Assembly (NCBI RefSeq): GCF_020639365.1
Contig: NZ_JAINUL010000001.1
Location: forward strand, 764,547-828,546
Direction of reading: 5' to 3'
Source: Streptomyces flavotricini
Lineage (GTDB): Bacteria; Actinomycetota; Actinomycetes; Streptomycetales; Streptomycetaceae
DNA: 64,000 nucleotides
In this document: positions 1-8,502 of the stretch, piece after piece
Position numbering within the stretch: the first letter of the stretch is position 1
Layout: each line of letters opens with the position of its first letter
Program-made: the position numbers and the translations under genes
The notes under the pieces: model-generated
Told to the model about the DNA's origin: nothing
The model's input: only the letters and a program-made list of their open reading frames with translations
The model's database searches: none

Positions 1-969
1 GGTCGGGCCGGGCATGAGTGTGTCGACGACCCGGTAGCCGTCGCGCAGGGGGAAGAGCACCGTCGGGGACGCCTCGACGACGAGACTCGAGTCCGAGCGG
101 ACGAAACGGATGAAGAGGGAGGTCACCAGCTCGCCGCCCCAGCCCGTGGAGTGCACCCCGAGGTAGGGGCGGGCCTTCTCCTCCGGCGAGCGCTTGAGCG
201 CGTCCATGGCGCCGGACGAGATGGCGGGCACGGGCCGTCCGAGCGGATCGGGGAGGAAGCGCCTGTCCTGCCGGACCGCCGTGCCGTCGACGAAGAGCCG
301 CTCCTCGATCTCCAGACAGGGCAGGCCCAGCGTGGCGAGCCGTCCGGCCACGTGGGCGTAGAGGTCCACCACGTCGAAGTCCTGCGGCTCGACCCCCGGC
401 CGGCTCGGCGAGGTGACGTCGAAGGCCAAAGACCACGAGTCGCGGTCGGATCCGTACCCGGCGAACGGCGAGTAGCCGCTGTAGGTGGTGACGTTCCCCT
501 CCGCGTACTCGCCGATCTCGCGCAGGCGCACGGCGACGCTCAGGCTGATCGGCTCGGGCGCGGCCGCGGGGTCGAAGCCGTCCGGGCGCAGACTCTGCAT
601 CGACCGGCCGTACTTGGTGGAGAGCTCGAACGAGAACACCGTCACCCAGGCGAGGAAGAGCATCAGCAGGGCGATCCACGGCATCCCCACCCACAGCTGG
701 AAGACGAGGAGGAACAGCAGCAGGAAGGCGAGCAGGATGTCCCGGCCGTGTCTGCGGGCGTTCGCGCGGTACGCGTGCCTGAGCACGACGGGCACGTCGC
801 ACGCCGGGGCCGCGGCCACACCCAGGTGCGGCTCGGCCGCCACGCCCTTGACGAGGGACCTCCCGTACTCGCGCTCCAGGTACGCGGCCGCGCACAGGTA
901 CCTGGTCACGTCCCGGCTGCCACCCCATGCCGGCACCGCTGTGCGGCGCGCGGCGGCCGAACCTGTCAT
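1..969 (-). CDS. Membrane protein of unknown function, 3' end outside window
   Basis: An open minus-strand frame runs from ATG at 969 to the window edge (323 codons, no stop), so the C-terminus is missing. The N-terminal ~75 residues are polar. Two close hydrophobic segments follow at about residues 78-96 and 99-115, then a long hydrophilic region rich in aromatic and acidic residues. This suggests a two-helix membrane anchor with a large soluble C-terminal domain. I recognise no catalytic motif or family. It is transcribed divergently from the SARP gene across a 120-bp gap. Codon-position GC bias supports real coding. Confidence 0.7.
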   Translation of the reverse strand, partial: MTGSAAARRTAVPAWGGSRDVTRYLCAAAYLEREYGRSLVKGVAAEPHLGVAAAPACDVPVVLRHAYRANARRHGRDILLAFLLLFLLVFQLWVGMPWIALLMLFLAWVTVFSFELSTKYGRSMQSLRPDGFDPAAAPEPISLSVAVRLREIGEYAEGNVTTYSGYSPFAGYGSDRDSWSLAFDVTSPSRPGVEPQDFDVVDLYAHVAGRLATLGLPCLEIEERLFVDGTAVRQDRRFLPDPLGRPVPAISSGAMDALKRSPEEKARPYLGVHSTGWGGELVTSLFIRFVRSDSSLVVEASPTVLFPLRDGYRVVDTLMPGPT

Positions 970-1089
970 GACGCCCCCCGATTTCCGGCCATTCCGCTCT
1001 CACGCGCGCACGACGAGCCTTGCCAAGTGTGGTCGGGGGCGCTGCAATGCCGATGAAATTTCGATGATGCGCGCGAAACGAGGATGCGA

Positions 1090-4053
1090 GTGGACGGGGA
1101 ATCTCCGCAGCGGCTCCGGATCGAGCTGCTCGGTCCGGTCAGGGCCTGGCGAGGAACGACGCCGCTGGACCTGGGACCCGTCCGGCGACAGGCCGTGCTC
1201 ACCGCGATGGTCCTGCGGGCGGGCAGCGCGATCAGCCATGAGGACCTCCTCGACGGGGTGTGGGGCGCCGCCCCGCCGGGATCCGGCCACCGGGTCCTGC
1301 CGAGCTACGTCTATGCGCTGCGCAAGGCCCTCGACCCGGAGGGCACGGGGTACGAGGATTCGGTGATCCGCAGCAGCCAGGGCCGGTACGGCATGGCCAT
1401 GGAGCGGATCCGTGTCGACGTGACCGAGATGGCGGGACTGCTCCGGGACGCGCGGCGTGCGAAGGAGTCCGGTGACCTGGCCACCGCGATGGCCGGATTC
1501 ACCGGTGCGCTCGCGCTGTACCGGGGAGAGCCCCTGGCGGGGCTGCCGGGGCCGCTCGTACAGGCCGAGCGGCGGCGGCTGGCGGACCGGCGGCGCACGC
1601 TCGAATCGGAGCGGCTCGAATGCCTCGTCCTGTCGGGCCGGGCCGGCGAGGCCCTGGACGGTCTGGCCGCGCTGTCCGCCGCCGAGCCGTACGACGAGGC
1701 GGTCCTGGCCCTGCACATGCGGGCCCTGTACGCCAACGAGCGCCAGGCCGAGGCGCTGAACGCCTACCAGGGCATGCGCGAGCGGCTGCGCGACGAGCTC
1801 GGGGTCAGCCCCGGCGACGCGCTGGGCCAGGTGTACGAAGCGGTGCTGCGCCGCGACGACGAGCTGCTCCTCGGCCCGGAGGCGGCCCGTGTCGCCGCCC
1901 TGACCGCCGGCGGCCCGGCTTCCGTCCCCGTACCGCCCCGCCCCCGTCGCCCCGTCAACGAATTGCCGGGCATCACCGGTGTCCTCATCGGCCGGGAGCG
2001 CGAACGGGCGCTGCTGGCCGCCCCCTTCCCGCCCGGCTCCGTGGGCGTCGTGACCGTCGACGGCATCGCCGGGATCGGCAAGACCGCCCTCGTCGTCCGC
2101 GCGGCCCAGGAACTGCGCTCCCGGTATCCGGACGGCTGCCTCTTCGTCGACCTGCGCGCCCACAGCCCGGGGCGGCAGAAACTCTCGCCACAGCGGGCGC
2201 TGCGGCGACTGCTGCGCTCGATCGGCGCGGCCGACAGCGAGGTTCCGGCCGATCTGGACGAACTCACCACCGCCTGGCGGGCGGTGACCGAATCGCTGCG
2301 GCTGCTCCTCGTGCTGGACGACGCCGTGGGCAGCGCGCAGATCCGGCCATTGCTCCCCGCCGGGCCGGGCAGCATGGTGATCGTGGCCAGTCGGCAGAGG
2401 CTGGCCGGACTGGACGCCGACCGGCGCATCACGCTGGAGCCCCTGGGGGCGGGCGAGGCGCAGAACCTGCTCGGGCAGCTCGTCGGGGAGGAGCGCACGG
2501 CCGCGGAGCGGACGGCCGCGCGGGAGCTGGCGAGGCTGTGCGGAGGGCTGCCGCTGGCGCTGCGCATCGCCGGGACGCGGCTGCAGACCCGCCCCGTATG
2601 GACCCTCGCCCATCTGGTGGACCGTATGACGGACGACGACCACCGGCTCGGTGAGCTCCGCGCCGGGGACCGCAGCCTGGAGGCGGCCTTCCGCCTGTCG
2701 TACGACCAGCTCGCCCCCGCGCAGCAGCGGGCGTTCCGCACGCTGGGCCTGACGCCGACGAGCGAATTCGACGCCCTCACGCCGGCGGCCATGCTGGGCC
2801 GGCCGGCGCGCGACGCCGAGCAGATCATGGAGGGCCTGGTCGATACGAGCCTGGTGCAGCAGCCCCGGCCGGGCCGCTACCGGCTGCACGACCTGGTACG
2901 GGTCCACGCCCGGCGGCTTGCGGAGGCCGCCCCGGCCGAAGCGGGGGTGGCGCGTGCCGCAGTACTCCGCCTCTTCGTGGACGCGGGCCGGACCGCGAGC
3001 GATTGGGGCTCCACCGGCTTCCCCACCGGACCGCCCGGGACCGGAGCCTTCACGGACTGGGCCGACGCGAGTGCCTGGCTGAACGCCGCCGACGCGGAAC
3101 TCGCCGACGTCGTCGGCCACGCGGCGGGCCTCGGCGAGGCCGACCACGCCTGCTGGATCGCCGAGGCGCTCACCGACCACTTCATCCGCCGGGGCCGCTA
3201 CCACGAAGGCCGCACGGCGTTGGAGATCGCCCTCCCCCAGGCGGACCGGGCCACCGACCGGCGGATGGCGCCCGCTCTGCGCAACTGCATGGGGATCGTC
3301 GACATCCACCGGGGCGACGCCGAACGGGCGCGCGCGACCTTCGCCGAAGCCCTGCGCCTGAGCCGCCACGGCGGGGACCGGCACGAGGAGGCCCGGGCCC
3401 TGAGCGGGATCGGGACCGCCGAGCTGAACGCGGGCCGGCCCGAGGAGGCCATCGCCCCCCTCACCGCGGGGGCCGACCTGGCCCTGCGGCTGGGGGACGA
3501 CTGGCTCGTGGCGATGGCGCTCTGCGTGCTCGGGACCGTCCACCGCGCGCGGGGGCGGACCCAGGACGCGCTCCGCTGCTTCGCCGAGTCCACCGTCCAC
3601 GCCGAGGCGAACGGGCGGCCCACCATGATCAGCAGGGTCCTGACCTGCGCCGCCGAAGTCCACCTCGACCTCGGCGAGTTCACCGAGGCCAAGGAGCTCC
3701 TGAGCCGGGCGGCGCAGCTGGTCCAGCAGGCAGGCGACATCCCCCTGACCGCGATCACGCTGAGCATGCTGGGTACGGCGGAGCTGGGCGCGGGGAACCT
3801 GGAGGCGGCCCTGGCCCACCACCACGACGCCCTCTCCCGGCTCCAGTCGCTGTCCCCGCTGAACGAGCCCCACCAGACCCGTATGGAGATGGCGATCCGC
3901 AGCATGCTGGGCCGCACCTACTCGGCGGCGGGCCGGGTCCGCGAGGCGGGGCAGCAGTTCCGGACGGTCCTCGCCTTCCCCGGCTCCGGCGCGTACCCCG
4001 CGGAGCGCGCGCTCGCGGTCGCCGGGCTCAGGGACTGCGAGACCGCGTCCTAG
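1090..4053 (+). CDS. AfsR/SARP-type transcriptional regulator (wHTH-BTAD-NB-ARC-TPR)
   Basis: A 987-residue regulator with the AfsR architecture. An OmpR-like winged helix lies in the first ~100 residues (start IELLGPV), a bacterial transcriptional activation domain runs to ~250, an NB-ARC ATPase has its Walker A GIAGIGKT near residues 326-333, and TPR-like repeats fill roughly 680-960. SARPs activate antibiotic or morphogenetic genes by binding direct repeats near the -35 region; the ATPase and TPR parts modulate this. GTG at 1090 is preferred over ATG at 1084 because the ACGAGG ribosome site abuts 1084 but sits 6 nt before 1090. The TAG stop lies in a CTAG bordering a transposable element. 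The target is unknown; no biosynthetic operon is adjacent. Confidence 0.9.
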   Translation: MDGESPQRLRIELLGPVRAWRGTTPLDLGPVRRQAVLTAMVLRAGSAISHEDLLDGVWGAAPPGSGHRVLPSYVYALRKALDPEGTGYEDSVIRSSQGRYGMAMERIRVDVTEMAGLLRDARRAKESGDLATAMAGFTGALALYRGEPLAGLPGPLVQAERRRLADRRRTLESERLECLVLSGRAGEALDGLAALSAAEPYDEAVLALHMRALYANERQAEALNAYQGMRERLRDELGVSPGDALGQVYEAVLRRDDELLLGPEAARVAALTAGGPASVPVPPRPRRPVNELPGITGVLIGRERERALLAAPFPPGSVGVVTVDGIAGIGKTALVVRAAQELRSRYPDGCLFVDLRAHSPGRQKLSPQRALRRLLRSIGAADSEVPADLDELTTAWRAVTESLRLLLVLDDAVGSAQIRPLLPAGPGSMVIVASRQRLAGLDADRRITLEPLGAGEAQNLLGQLVGEERTAAERTAARELARLCGGLPLALRIAGTRLQTRPVWTLAHLVDRMTDDDHRLGELRAGDRSLEAAFRLSYDQLAPAQQRAFRTLGLTPTSEFDALTPAAMLGRPARDAEQIMEGLVDTSLVQQPRPGRYRLHDLVRVHARRLAEAAPAEAGVARAAVLRLFVDAGRTASDWGSTGFPTGPPGTGAFTDWADASAWLNAADAELADVVGHAAGLGEADHACWIAEALTDHFIRRGRYHEGRTALEIALPQADRATDRRMAPALRNCMGIVDIHRGDAERARATFAEALRLSRHGGDRHEEARALSGIGTAELNAGRPEEAIAPLTAGADLALRLGDDWLVAMALCVLGTVHRARGRTQDALRCFAESTVHAEANGRPTMISRVLTCAAEVHLDLGEFTEAKELLSRAAQLVQQAGDIPLTAITLSMLGTAELGAGNLEAALAHHHDALSRLQSLSPLNEPHQTRMEMAIRSMLGRTYSAAGRVREAGQQFRTVLAFPGSGAYPAERALAVAGLRDCETAS

Positions 4054-4323
4054 ACGAGTAAGTCCGAAGTCCTTGGGCGCATGAAGCGAGGGTCTCGTTG
4101 GTTCGTTTGTGACGACAAACCTCAAGACCCTCGCGACAGCACTGTACGTGAGGATCGATGACTCTCTGGCAGGAACGCGGCGATCGGGCCGCCCGCCGAG
4201 GCTCGGACAACGCATCCTGGCCCTGACCGCCGCCATCTGGCACAACCGAGCCAACGCCACACCCCTGACCAGGTCACTCATCGCCTACGACCACTGATCA
4301 AGACTTCGGACTTACTCGTCTAG
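4050..4323. mobile_element. MITE-like internally deleted IS982-family element
   Basis: Perfect 18-bp terminal inverted repeats, 4054-4071 (acgagtaagtccgaagtc) and 4302-4319, each bordered outside by CTAG (4050-4053 and 4320-4323), which may be the target duplication. The interior holds a short frame joining the two ends of a transposase (4109-4297). The element is non-autonomous and about 266 bp between the CTAGs. The family call rests on recognising the transposase termini, not on a database match. It sits exactly between the SARP gene and a second small element. Confidence 0.85.
4109..4297 (+). pseudogene. Remnant IS982-family transposase, N- and C-termini fused
   Basis: The 62-residue frame begins MTTNLKTLATALYVRIDD, the usual opening of actinobacterial IS982-type transposases, and ends ILALTAAIWHN...LIAYDH, their usual C-terminus. 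About 200-250 central residues, including the whole DDE catalytic region, are gone, and the reading frame stays open across the deletion junction near residues 18-30. It cannot be an active transposase. Whether it is translated is unknown. Confidence 0.8.
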
Positions 4324-4437
4324 GGGGTGTCCGCAAAGTCCCGCCTGTCCCGCGACGCCCGGCACACCGAGCGCACGCACCGGACGCCGCAGGGCCGCCC
4401 TCCGGGCGGCCGGCGCTACTGTGCGGACACCCCCTAG
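4320..4437. mobile_element. 118-bp miniature inverted-repeat element
   Basis: Perfect 12-bp inverted repeats ggggtgtccgca (4324-4335) and tgcggacacccc (4422-4433), each flanked by CTAG (4320-4323 and 4434-4437). With the CTAGs included the mirror is 16 bp. An internal 8-bp GC hairpin lies at 4393-4411 (GGCCGCCC, loop TCC, GGGCGGCC). It encodes nothing. It shares its left CTAG with the preceding IS982-derived element. The parent family is not recognised; a TA or CTAG target duplication fits IS630- or IS5-like mobilisation. Confidence 0.7.
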
Positions 4438-5114
4438 CCGTGGCCCACCGCCGCCTCCAGGCGCTGTTCCAGGCGGTGGAAGTTTCGCTCGCCCACCGCG
4501 CGCCAGAGCACCCGGGGCGGCAGCGGCAGGTGGCCCATGATCAGGATCTGTTCGCCCGGGTCCGTGTCCTTGAGGATCATCCCGAGTACGGTGAACAGCT
4601 TCCTCTTGGGCACGGCCGCGCTGGCCGCGTCGCCGATCTCGTCCCACTCCGCCTGTGACACCGCCCCCGGGACGAGCGGCAGCACCTCGTGCTCTTCTTG
4701 GTCGAAGTGGTCCCCGACTGCCTTGGAGAGCCGGTCGAACGCGTCGGCCAACTCCTCCCGGTGGGTGCTCCCCCCGGCGGCCGCCCACGGCCCGAGCAGG
4801 GCCTTCGCCCGTGCGAGCAGGGCCGACAGCTCGGTGTGCTGCCCCTGCATCCGCTTCCACAAGCCGCCCTGACCGGGGAGGCGTTCGGCCAGCTTGGGCC
4901 ACAGCAGGCGGTCCTCGCCCTCGTGGTGGTGGTGCAGGGTGTCCAGCAGCAGCTCCAGCCGGTCCGCGACCAGCCTGACCTGGGCGCGGCTGCCGTGGCG
5001 CACTCCGCGCACCCGGCCCGCCGCCTCCCCGAACTCGCGCCGGAACATCCGGTGGACCACCACCATGTCGTGCGTGGTGATCGGTTTTCCCTGGTTCTGC
5101 ATCGAAGTCGACAT
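4434..5114 (-). CDS. Hemerythrin/HHE cation-binding domain protein
   Basis: A 226-residue soluble protein with two HHE-type halves: HHHHEGED near residue 66 and HFDQEEHEVLP near residue 138, which supply His and acidic ligands for a di-iron site in a four-helix bundle. Family members bind O2 or NO or act in redox sensing in the cytoplasm; no specific substrate can be assigned. The C-terminal ~70 residues are additional and helical. Its stop codon is the reverse complement of CTA in the CTAG at 4434-4437, the outer border of the miniature element. It is last in a minus-strand series after the carbonic anhydrase and may be read separately, since a 122-bp gap precedes it. Confidence 0.85.
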   Translation of the reverse strand: MSTSMQNQGKPITTHDMVVVHRMFRREFGEAAGRVRGVRHGSRAQVRLVADRLELLLDTLHHHHEGEDRLLWPKLAERLPGQGGLWKRMQGQHTELSALLARAKALLGPWAAAGGSTHREELADAFDRLSKAVGDHFDQEEHEVLPLVPGAVSQAEWDEIGDAASAAVPKRKLFTVLGMILKDTDPGEQILIMGHLPLPPRVLWRAVGERNFHRLEQRLEAAVGHG

Positions 5115-5236
5115 CGACCGTGACCCCCGCCCTGGTGGGTGTACCGGGCTCCAGCGTGGCGGGCGGCAGGCCGTCCGCGACAGGGGCGCACGGCGGCGCT
5201 CCAGCGCCCCCGGGGAGCCCGGTTGCGGGGCCCGGT

Positions 5237-5995
5237 CTATGCCAGGGTGCGCACCCTCTGGTCGCGGAGCCCGTAGCGGGCGGCGACGACCGCCACCCTG
5301 CCGTCGGATATGCGCCGGGCGATGTCGGGTTCGGCCGAGAGCAGGTCTCGGGTGCGCCGGGCGTGCGCGTCGACGGTGGCGTCGATCCGGGACTCGCCCT
5401 GCCGGGTGTGGTCGATGGAGGGCCGGATCCGGTCGGCCAGGTACTGGATGTGCGCGGGCAGCGGCTCCCCGGTCTCGTCGGCGCGGACGGCGGCGCCGAC
5501 CGCCCCGCAGGACTGGTGGCCGAGCACCAGCACCAGCGGGATCTTCAGTTCCAGGACCCCGAACGCGACGCTGCCGAGGACGGCCTCGTCGAGCACCTCG
5601 CCCGCCGAGCGCACGGTCAGCAGGTCGCCGAGCCCCTGGTCGAAGACGAGCTCCGGGGGCACACGGGAGTCGACGCAGCCGAGGACGATCGCGAAGGGGT
5701 GCTGGGCCCTGGTCAGACGGAGCCTCAGGAAGGCCGACTCGTGCGGGTGCTCCTGCGCGTACGTACGCCAGCGCCGGTTGCCCGCGGTCAGCCGGCGCAG
5801 CGCCTCCTCCGGGGAGACCGGGCCCGAGGCGGCTTCCGGCCCGGCGGGCGGCGCCGGGGCCGGGGCGGCCGAGGCGGGGAAGTCGGCGGCGAGGGGGAGG
5901 ACGGACCCCACGGCCGCCGAGCCCGCCGCGGCGGCGAGCAGCAGGCCGCGACGGCTGGGCGAAGGGGTGTCCAGTGTCTGCGTGTTCGAATCCAT
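5237..5995 (-). CDS. Exported beta-class carbonic anhydrase with Tat signal
   Basis: A 252-residue beta-carbonic anhydrase (CO2 + H2O to bicarbonate). The zinc and catalytic dyad motifs are visible: CVDSR (Cys, Asp, Arg) near residue 112 and GHQSC (His, Cys) near 164. The N-terminus SRRGLLLAAAAGSAAVG followed by an Ala/Pro-rich stretch looks like a Tat signal with a single hydrophobic segment, so export is likely. Export is less common than cytosolic location for this enzyme class. The gene sits between a SHOCT protein and a hemerythrin-like protein on the same strand, each separated by about 100 bp. Confidence 0.9.
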   Translation of the reverse strand: MDSNTQTLDTPSPSRRGLLLAAAAGSAAVGSVLPLAADFPASAAPAPAPPAGPEAASGPVSPEEALRRLTAGNRRWRTYAQEHPHESAFLRLRLTRAQHPFAIVLGCVDSRVPPELVFDQGLGDLLTVRSAGEVLDEAVLGSVAFGVLELKIPLVLVLGHQSCGAVGAAVRADETGEPLPAHIQYLADRIRPSIDHTRQGESRIDATVDAHARRTRDLLSAEPDIARRISDGRVAVVAARYGLRDQRVRTLA

Positions 5996-6092
5996 CGCGG
6001 GACCGTAACCCCGCCTCCGGCCCCCCGCCCGGATGCGGGGCGCAATACCGGAAGTCCGGCGGGGCCGGCCGGGGTCGCCCTCCCGTCCTGGG

Positions 6093-6389
6093 TCAGCCCG
6101 CCCCGCCCTTGCCGTCCGGAGCCGTCCGGCCGAACTGCTCGTCCAGGACGGACAGCCGGCGCCAGTACTCGTCCTCGTCGATCTCGCCGGTGGCGAACCG
6201 GCGGCCCAGGATGGCGATCGGCGAGTTCTCGCCGTACGAGCCCCGCGAGGCCCACGGTCCGCGCGGGCCGCGTCCGCCGCGCCACACCGTGCGGCGCAGG
6301 GCCGTGACGACGCCGAAGACGACGGCCGCCCAGATCAAAGGGACGAAGAGGATCCACGGGCCGGGCCCGTCGTACGCCAGGGTGTTCAT
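6093..6389 (-). CDS. Small membrane protein with C-terminal SHOCT domain
   Basis: A 98-residue protein with one hydrophobic segment at about residues 12-31 (ILFVPLIWAAVVFGVVTAL), an Arg/Gly-rich linker, and a SHOCT motif near residues 56-83 (PIAILGRRFATGEIDEDEYWRRL). SHOCT is a short oligomerisation or interaction module common in actinobacterial membrane proteins; no enzymatic role is known. It lies downstream of the two-component system on the same strand with a 163-bp gap, so co-transcription is possible but not shown. Confidence 0.85.
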   Translation of the reverse strand: MNTLAYDGPGPWILFVPLIWAAVVFGVVTALRRTVWRGGRGPRGPWASRGSYGENSPIAILGRRFATGEIDEDEYWRRLSVLDEQFGRTAPDGKGGAG

Positions 6390-6552
6390 CTCGGTTCAGC
6401 TCCTCGGAAGGGGGTGCGGTTTCCTTGTCGCCTCCGAGACTCTCTCCGGGAGGGTGCCCGGGTCGTCGTACGGCCGGCGGCACCGTGCGTACCACCGCGG
6501 GAGTAGCTGCCGGCGGGAGCGGGCTCACCTCAGCGGGCTCACCCCACCGGCC

Positions 6553-7218
6553 TCAGCCCAGCCAGCCGGGCCTGACCAGCCCCGATTCGTAGGCGAGGAC
6601 CACCAGCTGGGCCCGGTCCCGGGCGCCGAGCTTGATCATGGCCCGGCTGACGTGCGTCTTCGCGGTCAGCGGGCTGACCACGAGCCTGCGGGCGATCTCC
6701 TCGTTGGACAGGCCGAGGCCGACCAGGGCCATCACCTCGCGTTCCCGCCCGGTCAGCCGGTCCAGCCCGGCCGCCGCCTCCGGGGCCTTGGACCGGGCCG
6801 CGAACTCCGCGATCAGCCGGCGCGTCACCCCGGGTGAGAGCAGCGCGTCGCCGGCAACCACCGCCCTTACCGCGCGCAGCAGTTCTTCCGGTTCGGTGTC
6901 CTTGACCAGGAACCCGGAGGCGCCGGAGCGCAGCGCCTCGAAGACGTATTCGTCGAGCTCGAAGGTGGTGAGCATGACGACCTTCACCGCGGTCAGTCCG
7001 GGGTCCGAGGTGATCGTGCGGGTGGCGGCCAGGCCGTCGAGCTCCGGCATCCGGATGTCCATCAGGGCGACGTCCGGGCGCAGTTCGCGCGCCAGCCGCA
7101 CGGCCTCGGCCCCGTCGGCGGCCTCGCCGGCCACCTCGATGTCCGGCTGCGCGGCGAGCAGTGCGCGAAAGCCCGCCCGTACCAGCGCCTGGTCGTCGGC
7201 GAGCAGTACGCGGATCAC
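6553..7218 (-). CDS. NarL/FixJ-family response regulator
   Basis: A 221-residue two-domain regulator. The receiver domain (residues 1-118) has the acidic pair DD near residue 8, phospho-acceptor Asp in VALMDIRMPELDG near 54, Thr in MLTTF, and Lys in FLVKDTEP. A LuxR-type HTH runs from LTGREREVMALV near 152 through HVSRAMIKLGARDRAQ. It is the partner of the histidine kinase, whose gene overlaps it by 4 nt (ATGA), so the pair is translationally coupled. Regulated genes are unknown; the downstream SHOCT and carbonic anhydrase genes are candidates by position only. Confidence 0.95.
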   Translation of the reverse strand: MIRVLLADDQALVRAGFRALLAAQPDIEVAGEAADGAEAVRLARELRPDVALMDIRMPELDGLAATRTITSDPGLTAVKVVMLTTFELDEYVFEALRSGASGFLVKDTEPEELLRAVRAVVAGDALLSPGVTRRLIAEFAARSKAPEAAAGLDRLTGREREVMALVGLGLSNEEIARRLVVSPLTAKTHVSRAMIKLGARDRAQLVVLAYESGLVRPGWLG

Positions 7219-8396
7219 CAGTCCTCCTTGGTCTCCAGCGGGATGCGGGCCAGTACCCGGAAGCCGCCGTCCGGCCGGGGGCCGGCCTCGATGGTGCCGC
7301 CCTGCGCGGCGGCCCGCTCGCGCATCCCGATCAGGCCGCTGCCGCTGCCGCCGGCGTCGTCGCCGGTGGCGGGTCCGTCGTCGTCCACCTGCAGTTCCAG
7401 CGCGCCGAGCGGGCGGCTGATGCGGATCCGGGCGGTCCGTGAGCCCGAGTGGCGGACCACGTTGGTGAGCGCCTCCTGGAGGATCCGGAACGCGGCGAGG
7501 TCCGTGGCCGGTGACATCCCCCCGGCCCGGGTCTCCCCCGTCACGGAGACGGTGAGCCCGGCCGCGGCCGCCTGCGCGACCAGTTCGGAGAGCCGGTCGA
7601 GTCCGGGGGCGGGCGCGCGCGGGGCCTCCCCGGGGGCGCGCAGGGTGTTCAGGACCTGCCGGACCTCGCCGAGCGCCTCCTTGCTGGCCTCCTTGATGGT
7701 GGTGAGCGCCGTACGGGCCTGTTCCGGGTCCGTGTCGAGCAGGGCCAGGCCGACGCCCGCCTGCACGTTGATCACGGAAATGCTGTGGGCCAGTACGTCG
7801 TGCAGCTCACGGGCGATCCGCAGCCGCTCCTCGTCCACCCGGCGCCGCTCGGCGGCCTTGCGCTCGGCCCGGTCGCGGGCCCACTGCTCCCGGCGTACGC
7901 GGACCACCTCGGACGCGGCGAGCACGGCGATCACCCAGGCGGTGATCCCGCCCTCCGTCCCCCAGGGGGCAGGGCCGTCGCCGGGCGGCGGCAGCCAGCG
8001 GTACAGCCAGTGCGCGATGAGCAGGTGGCCGGCCCACAGGGCGCCCACCGCACCCCAGGCGGCGTGGCGGTGACCGGCGACGACGGCGGCGAGACAAGCG
8101 AGGGCGACGCTGATGAAGACGGGGCCGTACGGGAATCCGGCGGCGAGGTAGCCGAGCGTGACGGCGCAGACCCCGTAGAGGACGGGCACCGGGTAGCGGT
8201 GGCGCAGCAGGAGCAGGGCGGGCCCGAGGAGCAGCAGGAGCCGGCCGGGCACGCCGATGGGCTCGCGGCCGGGCTGCAGCTGTTGCGCCCACCCGGTGGC
8301 CGCCTGCGTGAACACGGCGACGAGGAGCGAGGACCGCCACGGCAGCCGCCCGCCGCCGGTGCGCTCCGCCCAGTACTGCCACCGCCGCTCCGCCAT
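7215..8396 (-). CDS. NarL-system sensor histidine kinase (HisKA_3 type)
   Basis: A 393-residue membrane kinase. The N-terminal ~150 residues hold about four to five hydrophobic helices with almost no extracellular loop, suggesting sensing within the membrane. The dimerisation/phosphoacceptor helix carries RIARELHDVLAHS (phospho-His near residue 197). The ATPase domain shows the N-box ALTNVVRHS and the G-box GSGLIGMRERA. The 4-nt overlap with the regulator gene supports a cognate pair. Confidence 0.95.
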   Translation of the reverse strand: MAERRWQYWAERTGGGRLPWRSSLLVAVFTQAATGWAQQLQPGREPIGVPGRLLLLLGPALLLLRHRYPVPVLYGVCAVTLGYLAAGFPYGPVFISVALACLAAVVAGHRHAAWGAVGALWAGHLLIAHWLYRWLPPPGDGPAPWGTEGGITAWVIAVLAASEVVRVRREQWARDRAERKAAERRRVDEERLRIARELHDVLAHSISVINVQAGVGLALLDTDPEQARTALTTIKEASKEALGEVRQVLNTLRAPGEAPRAPAPGLDRLSELVAQAAAAGLTVSVTGETRAGGMSPATDLAAFRILQEALTNVVRHSGSRTARIRISRPLGALELQVDDDGPATGDDAGGSGSGLIGMRERAAAQGGTIEAGPRPDGGFRVLARIPLETKEDW

Positions 8397-8502
8397 GCGG
8401 CCACGCTAGACGCCCGGGCCCGCCGCCGTCGTCCGCCGGGCGGGCCGATCGGGCGTACTCCCCGCGGAGTACGCGGGCACGCCTCCCTGCTGTCGCGCGC
8501 GG

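Noticed and set aside
1000..4281. 1093-codon open frame on the minus strand opposite the SARP gene
   Set aside because: It mirrors the plus-strand regulator, is rich in Arg/Gly/Pro, has no recognisable domain, and the opposite frame has clear wHTH, BTAD and NB-ARC motifs. Long antisense frames are expected at this GC content.
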